From NCBI GenBank assembly GCA_024763115.1, contig JANTGB010000029.1, positions 1 to 12,976 on the forward strand: DNA of 12,976 nucleotides, written 5' to 3'. Source of the DNA: Desulfobulbaceae bacterium (GTDB taxonomy: Bacteria; Desulfobacterota; Desulfobulbia; Desulfobulbales; SURF-16). Below are positions 1-6,609 of this stretch, one piece after another (positions within the stretch are counted from its first letter, which is position 1; each line of letters starts with the position of its first letter). The position numbers were made by a program, and so were the translations under genes. Under the pieces are notes generated by a model. The model saw only the letters and a program-made list of their open reading frames with translations, searched no databases and was not told the DNA's origin.

Positions 1-22
1 GCTATGTAAGACAGGCTGATCG
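1..22 (+). repeat. Left copy of a 22-bp direct repeat (structured-element fragment)
   Basis: These bases match 6231-6252 at 20 of 22 positions in the same orientation. In the right copy the sequence forms the 3' half of a nested hairpin. Here the 5' half would lie outside the window. One of the two differences (C in the right copy, G here, at base 15) falls within the stem arm. The upstream partner would therefore have to read CAGCCTGT to keep the pairing. This is probably the end of a related repeated element, perhaps a group II intron-like RNA. That identity is inference. Confidence 0.45.
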
Positions 23-37
23 CGGAGGTAAGCACCC

Positions 38-83
38 TTAAAAACAGGGCATAAACTTCGACTCCGAATATGCGGTGCCCTGT
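38..83 (-). terminator. Intrinsic terminator downstream of the PhoH gene
   Basis: Read on the minus strand, an 8-bp perfect stem (ACAGGGCA at 83-76 pairing with TGCCCTGT at 51-44) closes a 24-nt loop. The loop can form a further 4-bp TTCG/CGAA stem. A run of five T follows the hairpin. It begins 12 nt after the TAA-side end of the PhoH reading frame. Position, stem and U-tract together fit a rho-independent terminator. On the plus strand there is no T-run after the hairpin, so it should act only on minus-strand transcripts. Confidence 0.7.
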
Positions 84-95
84 GAGCAGTTACGA

Positions 96-1409
96 TTACA
101 GAAAGTCAGCTGCCACAGCCGCCAGATTACTGCGCACGCTTTTGGTTAAGGTTATATGTCCATGAATTTCCAGCCCCTTTAAACGTTCAACCGTATAGGT
201 CAGGCCGTTACTGCTAGAATCAAGATAGGGATTGTCTATCTGGTAAGGATCGCCGGTCAGAACCATCTTGGTCCCCTCCCCGGCCCGGCTGATTACGGTT
301 TTAACCTCATGCGGGGTAAGATTCTGCGCCTCGTCGACAATTACATACTGTTCCGGAATGGAACGACCGCGGATATAGGTCAGGGCCTCCATTTCCACCA
401 CATTATCGCGCAAAAGTTTGTCTACCTTTTGGCGGACGGAATCCTCATCTTCCTGATTACGTTTGTTGCCGGCAAGAATATAGGTCAGATTATCAAAAAT
501 AGGCTGCATCCAATGGGCAAGTTTTTCATCCTTGTCACCCGGCATATAACCCAGATCATTACCCATGGGAATAATAGGTCTGGAAACCAGAATCCGTTGA
601 TATCTTGCGTTGCCGAGAACCTCTTCCAGTCCGGCTGCCAGGGCCAGCAGGGTCTTGCCGGTTCCGGCCTGCCCCACCAGGGTGACAATCTGGACGTTTG
701 GATCAAGAAGCAGCTCAAAGGCCATGCGCTGTTCCTTGCTGCGGGAACGAATCTGCCAGGCCTGATCTCTATGGGGATTCAAACGGACTAATTTTTCCGT
801 ACCAAGCGCCCTGGTCAGGGCCGTATGTTTGGGGTCAGCCTCATCTTTAAGCAGGACAAATTCATTGGGAATAAGCTCAAGTCCCTCTCCGCTCAGTTCA
901 TTGTTCTGAAAAAATTCATCAATAACCGGACTCGCCACCACAAGTTCCCGCTGCCCGGTAAAAAGTTCATCAAAATTAATCTTCTGCTTCTCAAAATCCA
1001 TAACCTCAATGCCCAGGGCATCAGCCTTGAGCCGGGCATTAATATCCTTGGAAACAAATATGACCTTTTTACCCTGATCAAAAATGGTATAGGCTACGGC
1101 CAGGATGCGGTTATCAGCCACTTTTAAATCAAGTCCGGGATTTTTTATGTCACGACTATCGGCAAAAATTTTCAAAATACCGCCGTTTTCCATGTCCACT
1201 CCATGGGACAGGTGGCCCTGTTCCCGCAAATGATCCAGTTCCCGGATAACCCGCCGGGCGTTACGGCCTAATTCATCATTACGCGACTTAAAACCGTCAA
1301 GTTCCTCAATAACCGTCATGGGCAGGACAACGATATTATCGGAAAAGGCCTTGATGGAATCGGCATTATGGAGCAGAACGTTTGTATCAACAACGAAATA
1401 TTTTCTCAT
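96..1409 (-). CDS. PIN domain-PhoH family ATPase (YlaK/PhoH2-like)
   Basis: The 437-residue protein joins an N-terminal PIN nuclease domain to a C-terminal PhoH P-loop ATPase. In the PIN part the acidic metal-binding residues appear to be present: D8 in VVDTN, E35/E36, D99 in VADNR and D122 in VSKD. In the PhoH part the Walker A motif GQAGTGKT lies at 246-253 (K252) and Walker B with the DEAQN signature at 359-363. Known PIN-PhoH proteins act on RNA, combining RNA unwinding and cleavage (mycobacterial PhoH2), and the cytoplasm is the expected site. The start is supported by AGAGGA seven bases before the ATG. Length is normal for the fusion family. The gene stands alone after a 221-bp gap from thyX and ends in a strong terminator, so it probably has its own promoter in that gap. 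I could not pick out a convincing one. The cellular substrate is unknown. Confidence 0.93.
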   Translation of the reverse strand: MRKYFVVDTNVLLHNADSIKAFSDNIVVLPMTVIEELDGFKSRNDELGRNARRVIRELDHLREQGHLSHGVDMENGGILKIFADSRDIKNPGLDLKVADNRILAVAYTIFDQGKKVIFVSKDINARLKADALGIEVMDFEKQKINFDELFTGQRELVVASPVIDEFFQNNELSGEGLELIPNEFVLLKDEADPKHTALTRALGTEKLVRLNPHRDQAWQIRSRSKEQRMAFELLLDPNVQIVTLVGQAGTGKTLLALAAGLEEVLGNARYQRILVSRPIIPMGNDLGYMPGDKDEKLAHWMQPIFDNLTYILAGNKRNQEDEDSVRQKVDKLLRDNVVEMEALTYIRGRSIPEQYVIVDEAQNLTPHEVKTVISRAGEGTKMVLTGDPYQIDNPYLDSSSNGLTYTVERLKGLEIHGHITLTKSVRSNLAAVAADFL

Positions 1410-1423
1410 TATAATCCTCTAAC
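1403..1423 (-). promoter_or_regulatory. Shine-Dalgarno site fixing the PhoH start
   Basis: On the minus strand TTAGAGGATTATAATGAG places an AGAGGA ribosome-binding sequence about seven bases before the ATG at 1409-1407. This is the clearest ribosome-binding site on the minus strand here and supports the annotated start. Confidence 0.6.
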
Positions 1424-1506
1424 ACATAAAAAAAACGGCCTTTCTGGGTAAAATGTTTATACCGAAAAAATATTTGCCTATAATATTGTAAAAAGTCTTA
1501 ACTCAC

Positions 1507-1578
1507 CATGAAGCTCATGAAGAGCATTAAGATAACATGCTGAATCATGTTTTTTTCGTATCCTTCATGCGCTTCATG
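1507..1578. repeat. Imperfect inverted repeat built from the heptamer CATGAAG
   Basis: The left arm, CATGAAGCTCATGAAG (1507-1522), and the right arm, CTTCATGCGCTTCATG (1563-1578), are reverse complements at 15 of 16 positions. Each arm is itself a tandem pair of CATGAAG separated by two bases. Inside the 40-bp loop a second small hairpin, AACATG (1534-1539) with CATGTT (1546-1551), is followed by a T-run on the plus strand. The element lies between the end of thyX and the start of the PhoH gene. A transcript from either strand could fold into a long hairpin, so it may slow read-through or stabilise an mRNA end. It is not a textbook terminator for the minus-strand genes. It may belong to a dispersed repeat family, but that needs a genome search. 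Confidence 0.6.
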
Positions 1579-1630
1579 ATAAAACAGGTTCTTAGGAAGC
1601 CATTATTATTGCCGGAAGCGGAAAACGGTT

Positions 1631-2581
1631 TCAGGATTCAACAATTATATCAGCAAAAACTGCAGAAAAAAGCTGTTGAAAGTCGTTCAGCAGGGGGATC
1701 ATTACCTCACGCATGGAAGGATCGGCGCCTTTGGAAGTACGCAGCCTGAACATGTGATGCCACTGGTTAAGATTGGCATAGACAATCAGTTCGGTTTTGC
1801 AGGAGTTGGGCAGAACCGTACGGGCGGCCTGAGGGGTGGAATTTTTCAGCAGATCAAGATAAATTTTTTCGGTATCCGCCATGGCCTTTTGCCATAGTTT
1901 ATATTCCGGGCTCTCTTCTTTATAAAAAAGAGGTTTGATAAAAGTAACCTGGTTACCAAACTTACTGTCACTGTAACGGCAGTAACGCTGACTTTCCTGG
2001 AGAAAGCCGCAGGGCCGATGTCGTACCATTTCATGGGTTACAGCCCGGTTGACAATAAATTTAACCGCAATAAAACGATGACTTGCCAGGAGATCAGGCG
2101 GGAATTTTTCCACTTCATCCAGGGCAATTTTTTCAACCATAATCCCGTTTTCCGGCGCAATTCCCTCTGCCGGAACAAGATCTTCAAAGAAAAGCGGATG
2201 ACGTTTAAACAGGAAAGCAGCCAGGCCGCGAATTATTTTTACATCCGGATTAAAAAGATATAACTCCCGAAATGCCCGAACCGAGCCGCTGATCAACAGA
2301 GAATCTTCACTTTCGTTAATGTGGAGATAGCGGGGCATAACCTTGTACAGGCCAAGAGCGTCATTTTTATCCGCAAGGGAAACTTTAAGGGTCAGCACGG
2401 CCATTTCCGCCACCGAGTTATGGCCATGTTTTAATATTTTTCTGATAAAAACCGGGGCGGAATCCTCGGTTATCAAATTTTCACTTTTGTAGCAAAGCCT
2501 GCCGCAGCGTTCTATGCGGACAGCCAGGCTCTGTTGATCAAGATCATGAAGAATTATGTATGACGGAGAAATTTCAATCAT
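1631..2581 (-). CDS. thyX: Flavin-dependent thymidylate synthase ThyX
   Basis: ThyX makes dTMP from dUMP using FAD, NADPH and methylene-tetrahydrofolate, and replaces ThyA in many bacteria. The family signature RHRX7S is intact: R187-H188-R189, then seven residues (PCGFLQE), then S197, followed by QRYCRYSD. The C-terminal part holds TELIVYANLNQWHHMFRLR, the expected ThyX substrate-site region. The ATG at 2581-2579 is chosen because CAAAGGT lies seven bases upstream. Reading further upstream would only extend into the end of nifS. The resulting 316 residues exceed the 220-250 typical of well-studied ThyX enzymes. The extra length is mostly N-terminal and resembles a second, degenerate half. 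The gene follows nifS by 19 bp and is very likely cotranscribed with nifU-nifS. Confidence 0.93.
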   Translation of the reverse strand: MIEISPSYIILHDLDQQSLAVRIERCGRLCYKSENLITEDSAPVFIRKILKHGHNSVAEMAVLTLKVSLADKNDALGLYKVMPRYLHINESEDSLLISGSVRAFRELYLFNPDVKIIRGLAAFLFKRHPLFFEDLVPAEGIAPENGIMVEKIALDEVEKFPPDLLASHRFIAVKFIVNRAVTHEMVRHRPCGFLQESQRYCRYSDSKFGNQVTFIKPLFYKEESPEYKLWQKAMADTEKIYLDLLKNSTPQAARTVLPNSCKTELIVYANLNQWHHMFRLRTSKGADPSMREVMIPLLNDFQQLFSAVFADIIVES

Positions 2582-2600
2582 GGCCGTACCTTTGAATCTA

Positions 2601-3782
2601 TTATTTATGTCTTTGCTGCCGGAAGGGAGACATCTCTCGCAGATTGGCAATTATCGGCGGCAGTTTTTCCAGAATAAAATCCACTTCATCCTCATTGTTA
2701 TAGACGCTCAGGCTGAACCGGATAGAGCCGTGGGCCGCAGTAAAGGGCACCCCCATGGCCCGCAGGACATGAGATGGTTCCAGGGAGCCGGATGTGCAGG
2801 CTGAACCGGATGAAGCGCAGATATTATAGCGGTCAAGATGCAGGAGAATGGCCTCACCCTCGACATATTCAAAACTGACATTAGTGGTATTGGGAAGGCG
2901 CGCGGTTTTGTGACCGTTCAAGATAGAATTGGGAATTTTTTCCAGCAGACCGTTTTCCAGCTTATCCCGCAGTTGTTTTACCGTAGTGTTTTCCCTGTCA
3001 ATATGGCGGGCCGCCAGTTCACAGGCCTTGCCCAGGCCGATAATAGAGGTCACATTTTCCGTGCCGCCCCTGCGGCCGTGTTCCTGGTGTCCGCCGATAA
3101 GGAAAGGGAAATAGGGCGTGCCTTTTCTGACATAAAGGACACCTATTCCCTTGGGAGCATGAAGTTTATGGCCGGACAGGGAAAGAAAATCAACTGGAAC
3201 GGCAGCAAGATCAATGGCGATCTTGCCCACGGCCTGCACTGCGTCGGTATGAAAAAGAATATTTCTTTCCCCGGCAATTTCCGCCATTTCTTTGATGGGG
3301 AAAATTACTCCTGTTTCATTGTTGGCCCACATGATGCTGACTATTGCCGTGTCATCGCTGAGGCTGTCCTCATATTGCTGCAGATCAACAGTGCCGTCGG
3401 CAGCAACCGGCAGCTGGGTTACCCGATGTTTATGACCGGTTAAAATATCAAGATTTTCACTGAGATTTTTAACAGCCGGGTGCTCTACTCTGGTAGTAAC
3501 GATATGCCGTTTCTCCACATTGGACTGCAGGGCTGAAAGAATGGCGGTAGAGTCGCTTTCCGTGCCACAGCTGGTAAAGACAATTTCTTCAGGAGAACAA
3601 TTAAGCAGGTCGGCAATTTTTTTTCTGGCTTCACCTATTTTTGCCTCAATCTGCCCCCCGAAAGAGTGCATACTGGAAGGATTACCATAAAGCTCGGAAA
3701 AATAAGGCAGCATTTCCTCCAGCACCTCGGGTGCCACTCTGGTGGTGGCATTATTATCCATATATATAATTTGTTTTTCCAT
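2601..3782 (-). CDS. nifS: NifS/IscS-type cysteine desulfurase
   Basis: This is a PLP enzyme that converts cysteine to alanine and passes persulfide sulfur to a scaffold protein for Fe-S cluster building. The 393-residue length and the N-terminal YMDNNATTRVAPEV match class I NifS/IscS. The PLP-binding lysine is K206 in SGHKLHAPKG. The catalytic cysteine is C329 in SSGSACTSGS, followed by EPSHVLRAMG. The ATG at 3782-3780 is preferred. The frame stays open only two codons further upstream, to a TTG, with no better ribosome-binding site. It lies 20 bp downstream of the NifU gene on the same strand, and the two products are known partners. I use the name nifS because of the three-domain NifU neighbour. 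No nitrogenase gene is in the window, so a general Fe-S role is as likely as a nitrogenase-specific one. Confidence 0.94.
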   Translation of the reverse strand: MEKQIIYMDNNATTRVAPEVLEEMLPYFSELYGNPSSMHSFGGQIEAKIGEARKKIADLLNCSPEEIVFTSCGTESDSTAILSALQSNVEKRHIVTTRVEHPAVKNLSENLDILTGHKHRVTQLPVAADGTVDLQQYEDSLSDDTAIVSIMWANNETGVIFPIKEMAEIAGERNILFHTDAVQAVGKIAIDLAAVPVDFLSLSGHKLHAPKGIGVLYVRKGTPYFPFLIGGHQEHGRRGGTENVTSIIGLGKACELAARHIDRENTTVKQLRDKLENGLLEKIPNSILNGHKTARLPNTTNVSFEYVEGEAILLHLDRYNICASSGSACTSGSLEPSHVLRAMGVPFTAAHGSIRFSLSVYNNEDEVDFILEKLPPIIANLREMSPFRQQRHK

Positions 3783-3802
3783 CAGCAATTATCCATTGTT
3801 TT

Positions 3803-4642
3803 TTATTGACGATACTCTTCTACTATTAACGTATCAAGCACCTGTTCCCGCAGTTTCTTTTCCACATATTCTTTTAACGTGGTCTGGGATTTGGCGCAGC
3901 TGGCGCAGGTTCCCCGCAGGGAAACCAGGACATAATCACCGTCAACGTCAATTAATTCAATATTGCCGCCATCCTTTTTGAGAGTGGGTTTGATTTCCCT
4001 TTCCAGGACTTTTTCAATCTTTTTAATCTTTTCAATATTGGTCATCCGCCTGGGGCCGGACATGGGTATTGCCTGGAGCTTCTCCCCCCGGCTGGATTCG
4101 TTCAGCAATTCTAAAATTTTTTCTTCACATTTACCGCAGCCACCGCCCGCCTTGGTGAAATTGGTAACATCCTCAACGGTGCGCAGATTACTTTCGCTGA
4201 TTGCCCGCCGAATTTCCACGTCGGTTACGCCAAAACATTCACAGACAATTTCACCCTCGGCCTGGGGCAGTTCCACCCCGCGATAATTGGCAATGGCCGC
4301 CTCCAGGGCTTCCCGGCCAAGCACTGAGCAATGCATTTTTTCCTTGGGCAGGCCTCCCAGGTAATCGGCAATATCCTCATTGGATATTTCAGAGGCCTCT
4401 TCCAGGGTCAAGCCTTTGATCATCTCGGTCAGGGCTGAAGACGAGGCAATGGCGCTGGCGCAGCCAAAGGTCTTGAAGCGGGCGTCAACTATTCTTTCAT
4501 TATCATCCAGTTTAAAAGTCAATTTCAGGGCATCACCGCAGGCCAGCGATCCCACATCTCCCAAGCCGTCCGGTTTTTCAATCTCACCTACATTACGAGG
4601 ATTGAGAAAATGCTCTTTAACCTTATCCGTATAGTCCCACAT
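3803..4642 (-). CDS. nifU: Three-domain Fe-S scaffold protein NifU
   Basis: NifU is the scaffold on which NifS-derived sulfur and iron are assembled into clusters for transfer to apo-proteins. The 279-residue protein has all three parts of A. vinelandii-type NifU. The first is an N-terminal IscU-like domain with cysteines C35, C61 and C105. The second is a central [2Fe-2S] Bfd-like domain with a CEC pair and a CGKC pair. The third is a C-terminal Nfu domain with CASC. The start MWDYTDKVKEHF matches the usual NifU N-terminus, so I choose the ATG at 4642-4640 over an ATG eight codons earlier that lacks a ribosome-binding site. It is the first gene of the nifU-nifS-thyX cluster. The 280-bp AT-rich gap upstream probably holds the promoter. 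No IscR-like regulator gene is seen. Confidence 0.95.
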   Translation of the reverse strand: MWDYTDKVKEHFLNPRNVGEIEKPDGLGDVGSLACGDALKLTFKLDDNERIVDARFKTFGCASAIASSSALTEMIKGLTLEEASEISNEDIADYLGGLPKEKMHCSVLGREALEAAIANYRGVELPQAEGEIVCECFGVTDVEIRRAISESNLRTVEDVTNFTKAGGGCGKCEEKILELLNESSRGEKLQAIPMSGPRRMTNIEKIKKIEKVLEREIKPTLKKDGGNIELIDVDGDYVLVSLRGTCASCAKSQTTLKEYVEKKLREQVLDTLIVEEYRQ

Positions 4643-4922
4643 AAATAAAAGTCCCGTAAGATACATTAACAAGTAAAATTAGTAAAAATTAAGGCCGTTT
4701 TGCAAAAAACAGATTTTTAATTATTCATTTCAACCAAACAAAATTAATTAACATAATTTTCATCTTTCAACAACTCTAATCACCTGGTGAATTTGTCCTG
4801 GACTTTATGAAAATAATTAAACTCTATCCGGTTGCCCATCGACAAAGGCCATGAGAAAATTAATCGTCGCACCTGTGTCGGTTAAGCCGGATTTTCATCA
4901 GCTTGATTTGCCTGTTTTGTCG
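4643..4922 (-). other. AT-rich gap between miaA and nifU
   Basis: No credible gene lies in these 280 bp. The half nearest nifU is strongly AT-rich, as expected of a promoter region, and includes TTAATTAA and a TTTTGCAAAA palindrome. A TCACCAGGTGA palindrome sits in the middle. I could not identify a convincing -35/-10 pair, an IscR-type operator or a terminator for miaA, so the promoter assignment is only positional. Confidence 0.4.
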
Positions 4923-5873
4923 TTAGCTGAGCCAGGAAGCAATCGAGGCGAAAATTGCTTTTTGTTCTTCCGGCTCAAACCAGTGAATATCCTGATCCCG
5001 ACGAAACCAGGTAAACTGGCGCTTGGCATAGCGCCTGGTATCACGGGCCAGCAGTTCAGCCGCCTTTTCCCGACTCCACTCCCCCTGGATAAATTTGACC
5101 ATATGCTTATAGCCGATGGACTGCATGGCATTAAGCTCAGGGGAATACCCCAGAGCCAGCAGTTTTTTTACCTCGTCCTCCAGTCCGGCAGCGAGCATAA
5201 TTGCAGTTCGTTTATTGATGCGTTGATAAAGAATTTCCCGCTCTCTGTGCAAACCGATCTTCAAGACTGTAAAATCAGGGTGTTTTTGCTGTTGTTCTTT
5301 CTTCTGACGGCAGAGATGGGTTGACCAGGGAATGTTGGTGGCCCGGAAAATTTCCAGGGCCCGGCAGAGACGCCGGCTGTCATGAGGGTGAATACGTTCA
5401 GCACTTTGAGGATCAATTTCCTGTAGTTTCGCATACAGCTTATAATTACCTTCTTCATGTAATTCTTTTCTTACCTCCTCTTTTATTTTTTTTACTACCG
5501 GCGGCAGGGAAAAAATACCTTCCAGCAACCCCTTAAGATAAAGCCCGGTACCTCCGATTAATAGAGGGATTTTCCGGCGGAAACAGATATCATCTATGGC
5601 CTGCCCGGCATCTTTTACAAAACGGGCTACATTGTATTCTTCATCAGGGTTTATATAGTCCAGGAGATGATGAGGAATTTTTTTTCTTTCCGCCGGGCTC
5701 GGCTTGGCTGTGCCGATATCCATGTGGCGGTAAATCTGCATGGAGTCCATGTTGATTATTTCACAGGAAAATTTTCGGGCTACAGCCAGTGAAAGATCGG
5801 TCTTGCCCACTGCCGTGGGGCCTATGATGACTATCAGCTTGATCGGCTTCGTTGATTGTATTGTTGATTGCAT
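4923..5873 (-). CDS. miaA: tRNA dimethylallyltransferase MiaA
   Basis: MiaA transfers the dimethylallyl group to A37 of tRNAs reading UNN codons, giving i6A, which the Fe-S enzyme MiaB can later modify. The 316-residue protein has the P-loop GPTAVGKTDLS near residue 18. It also has the DSMQIYRHMDIGTAKP segment (the family's DSxQxY substrate region), HHLLDYINPDEEY, and the GGTGLYLKGLLEG motif. The C-terminal RRYAKRQFTWFRRD matches the family's tRNA-binding end. Length is typical. The ATG at 5873-5871 lacks a clear Shine-Dalgarno sequence. The next downstream ATG would remove the P-loop, so the upstream start is kept. The gene is the first of the minus-strand block and is divergent from the efflux operon. 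Confidence 0.95.
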   Translation of the reverse strand: MQSTIQSTKPIKLIVIIGPTAVGKTDLSLAVARKFSCEIINMDSMQIYRHMDIGTAKPSPAERKKIPHHLLDYINPDEEYNVARFVKDAGQAIDDICFRRKIPLLIGGTGLYLKGLLEGIFSLPPVVKKIKEEVRKELHEEGNYKLYAKLQEIDPQSAERIHPHDSRRLCRALEIFRATNIPWSTHLCRQKKEQQQKHPDFTVLKIGLHREREILYQRINKRTAIMLAAGLEDEVKKLLALGYSPELNAMQSIGYKHMVKFIQGEWSREKAAELLARDTRRYAKRQFTWFRRDQDIHWFEPEEQKAIFASIASWLS

Positions 5874-6084
5874 TGTATAGTTATGTTGTAATTTCAGTCG
5901 TCATTTTTTTAATAAAGAAAAACCGGTCGAATCTGCAGGATATTAAAAATACGTTCAGACAAGTTTATTTTGTGAAAAACCTGGAATTCTTAATTTTGTA
6001 ACTTCTCCATTTATGGTAATGGTACCTGACCCACTAAAGTGGAAGAAAATCTCAGGGCTCTCAGGACTCTTTTCAGTACCCCCT

Positions 6085-6295
6085 CGGAGTCCGGCGCTTA
6101 CCAGATGGATGAAAGTCCCTTAACAGTAGAGGCAATATAACAGCGCTTTGCTCCTATTCAGAGGTAAGCGAACGAAGTGAGACTCCGTGTGCTTAAGATG
6201 TGATCGACCAGGCTGTTGCAGCATACTGATGCTATGTGAGACAGCCTGATCGGACGCAGATGACGTGCAGCTGAATAGCTACCGTAATTTTATCA
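6085..6295 (+). mobile_element. Structured RNA-like block, candidate group II intron domain I fragment
   Basis: Several nested stems are visible. CGGAGTC (6085-6091) pairs with GACTCCG (6181-6187), a long-range closing stem. CAGGCTGT (6209-6216) pairs with ACAGCCTG (6241-6248) and encloses AGCAT (6220-6224) with ATGCT (6229-6233). AGCT-GAAT-AGCT forms a small hairpin near 6269-6280. The sequence TGGATGAAAGTCC after 6104 and the stretch around GCGAACGAAGTGAGACTCC, followed by a CTTAAGATG segment, resemble what I remember of bacterial group II intron 5' domains. There is no reverse transcriptase frame and no recognisable domain V, so it would be a remnant. A distinct structured RNA is an alternative. 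The identity is inference; the stems are seen. Confidence 0.35.
6231..6252 (+). repeat. Right copy of the 22-bp direct repeat
   Basis: It matches bases 1-22 at 20 of 22 positions in the same orientation. Here it forms the 3' side of the nested hairpin at 6209-6248. The two copies bracket the whole minus-strand block from the PhoH gene to miaA. Confidence 0.5.
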
Positions 6296-6579
6296 TGTGA
6301 AAACAGAATGATTAGGTGTTATATTTCATATTATTGCAATATTTTTTTATATAATCATTAAAAAAATAGCCTTCATTAACTGATGATGATCGCCTGTAGA
6401 CGACCTGATACACAATAGTTACGAGTAGTTAATTGCATACCGTTCCGGCTGTTCAAGATCGGCTACCGGAAAGCCGTTCAGCACGTTTTGTTGTTGACGT
6501 TTGGGAAACGGATGCGGCTTGTCGAAAAAGTCGATTCCGTAACGCCCCCCTGACGGCTTGCGGGGTCTTAAAACCGATA

Positions 6580-6592
6580 ATCTCTTAGAGAT
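6580..6592. promoter_or_regulatory. Palindrome ATCTCT-T-AGAGAT before the efflux operon, possible operator
   Basis: A perfect 6-bp dyad with one central base ends 17 bases before the adaptor ATG. It partly overlaps GATAAT (6576-6581), a possible -10 element with no good -35 partner. The position suits a repressor operator or a small 5' mRNA hairpin. A chance palindrome of this size is quite possible in AT-rich DNA. Confidence 0.3.
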
Positions 6593-6609
6593 ATTTTAAA
6601 AAAACTATC

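Larger units (their letters stand above)
5874..6609. other. Divergent intergenic region, no protein gene
   Basis: This 736-bp region separates miaA (leftward) from the efflux operon (rightward) and must contain the promoters for both. I see no open frame with coding character in it. It contains a folded-RNA-like block (about 6085-6295). Next comes an AT-rich patch bounded by an 8-bp inverted repeat (AATGATTA at 6307-6314, TAATCATT at 6352-6359). A GC-richer patch from about 6440 to 6570 holds short dyads such as TTCCGG/CCGGAA and TCGA-AAAAG-TCGA. A palindrome lies close to the adaptor gene start. No strong sigma70 promoter could be picked for either side. Confidence 0.5.

Noticed and set aside
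1508..1543. Short plus-strand frame starting MKLMKSIK within the CATGAAG repeat
   Set aside because: It has only 11 codons, lacks a ribosome-binding site and is explained by the repeat itself.
2838..3443. Long plus-strand open frame opposite nifS
   Set aside because: It has no recognisable domain and is the antisense shadow of a clearly conserved cysteine desulfurase gene.
6494..6522. TTGACG as the -35 of a promoter for the efflux operon
   Set aside because: No -10-like sequence occurs at 16-18 bp spacing; the bases there read GCTTGT.
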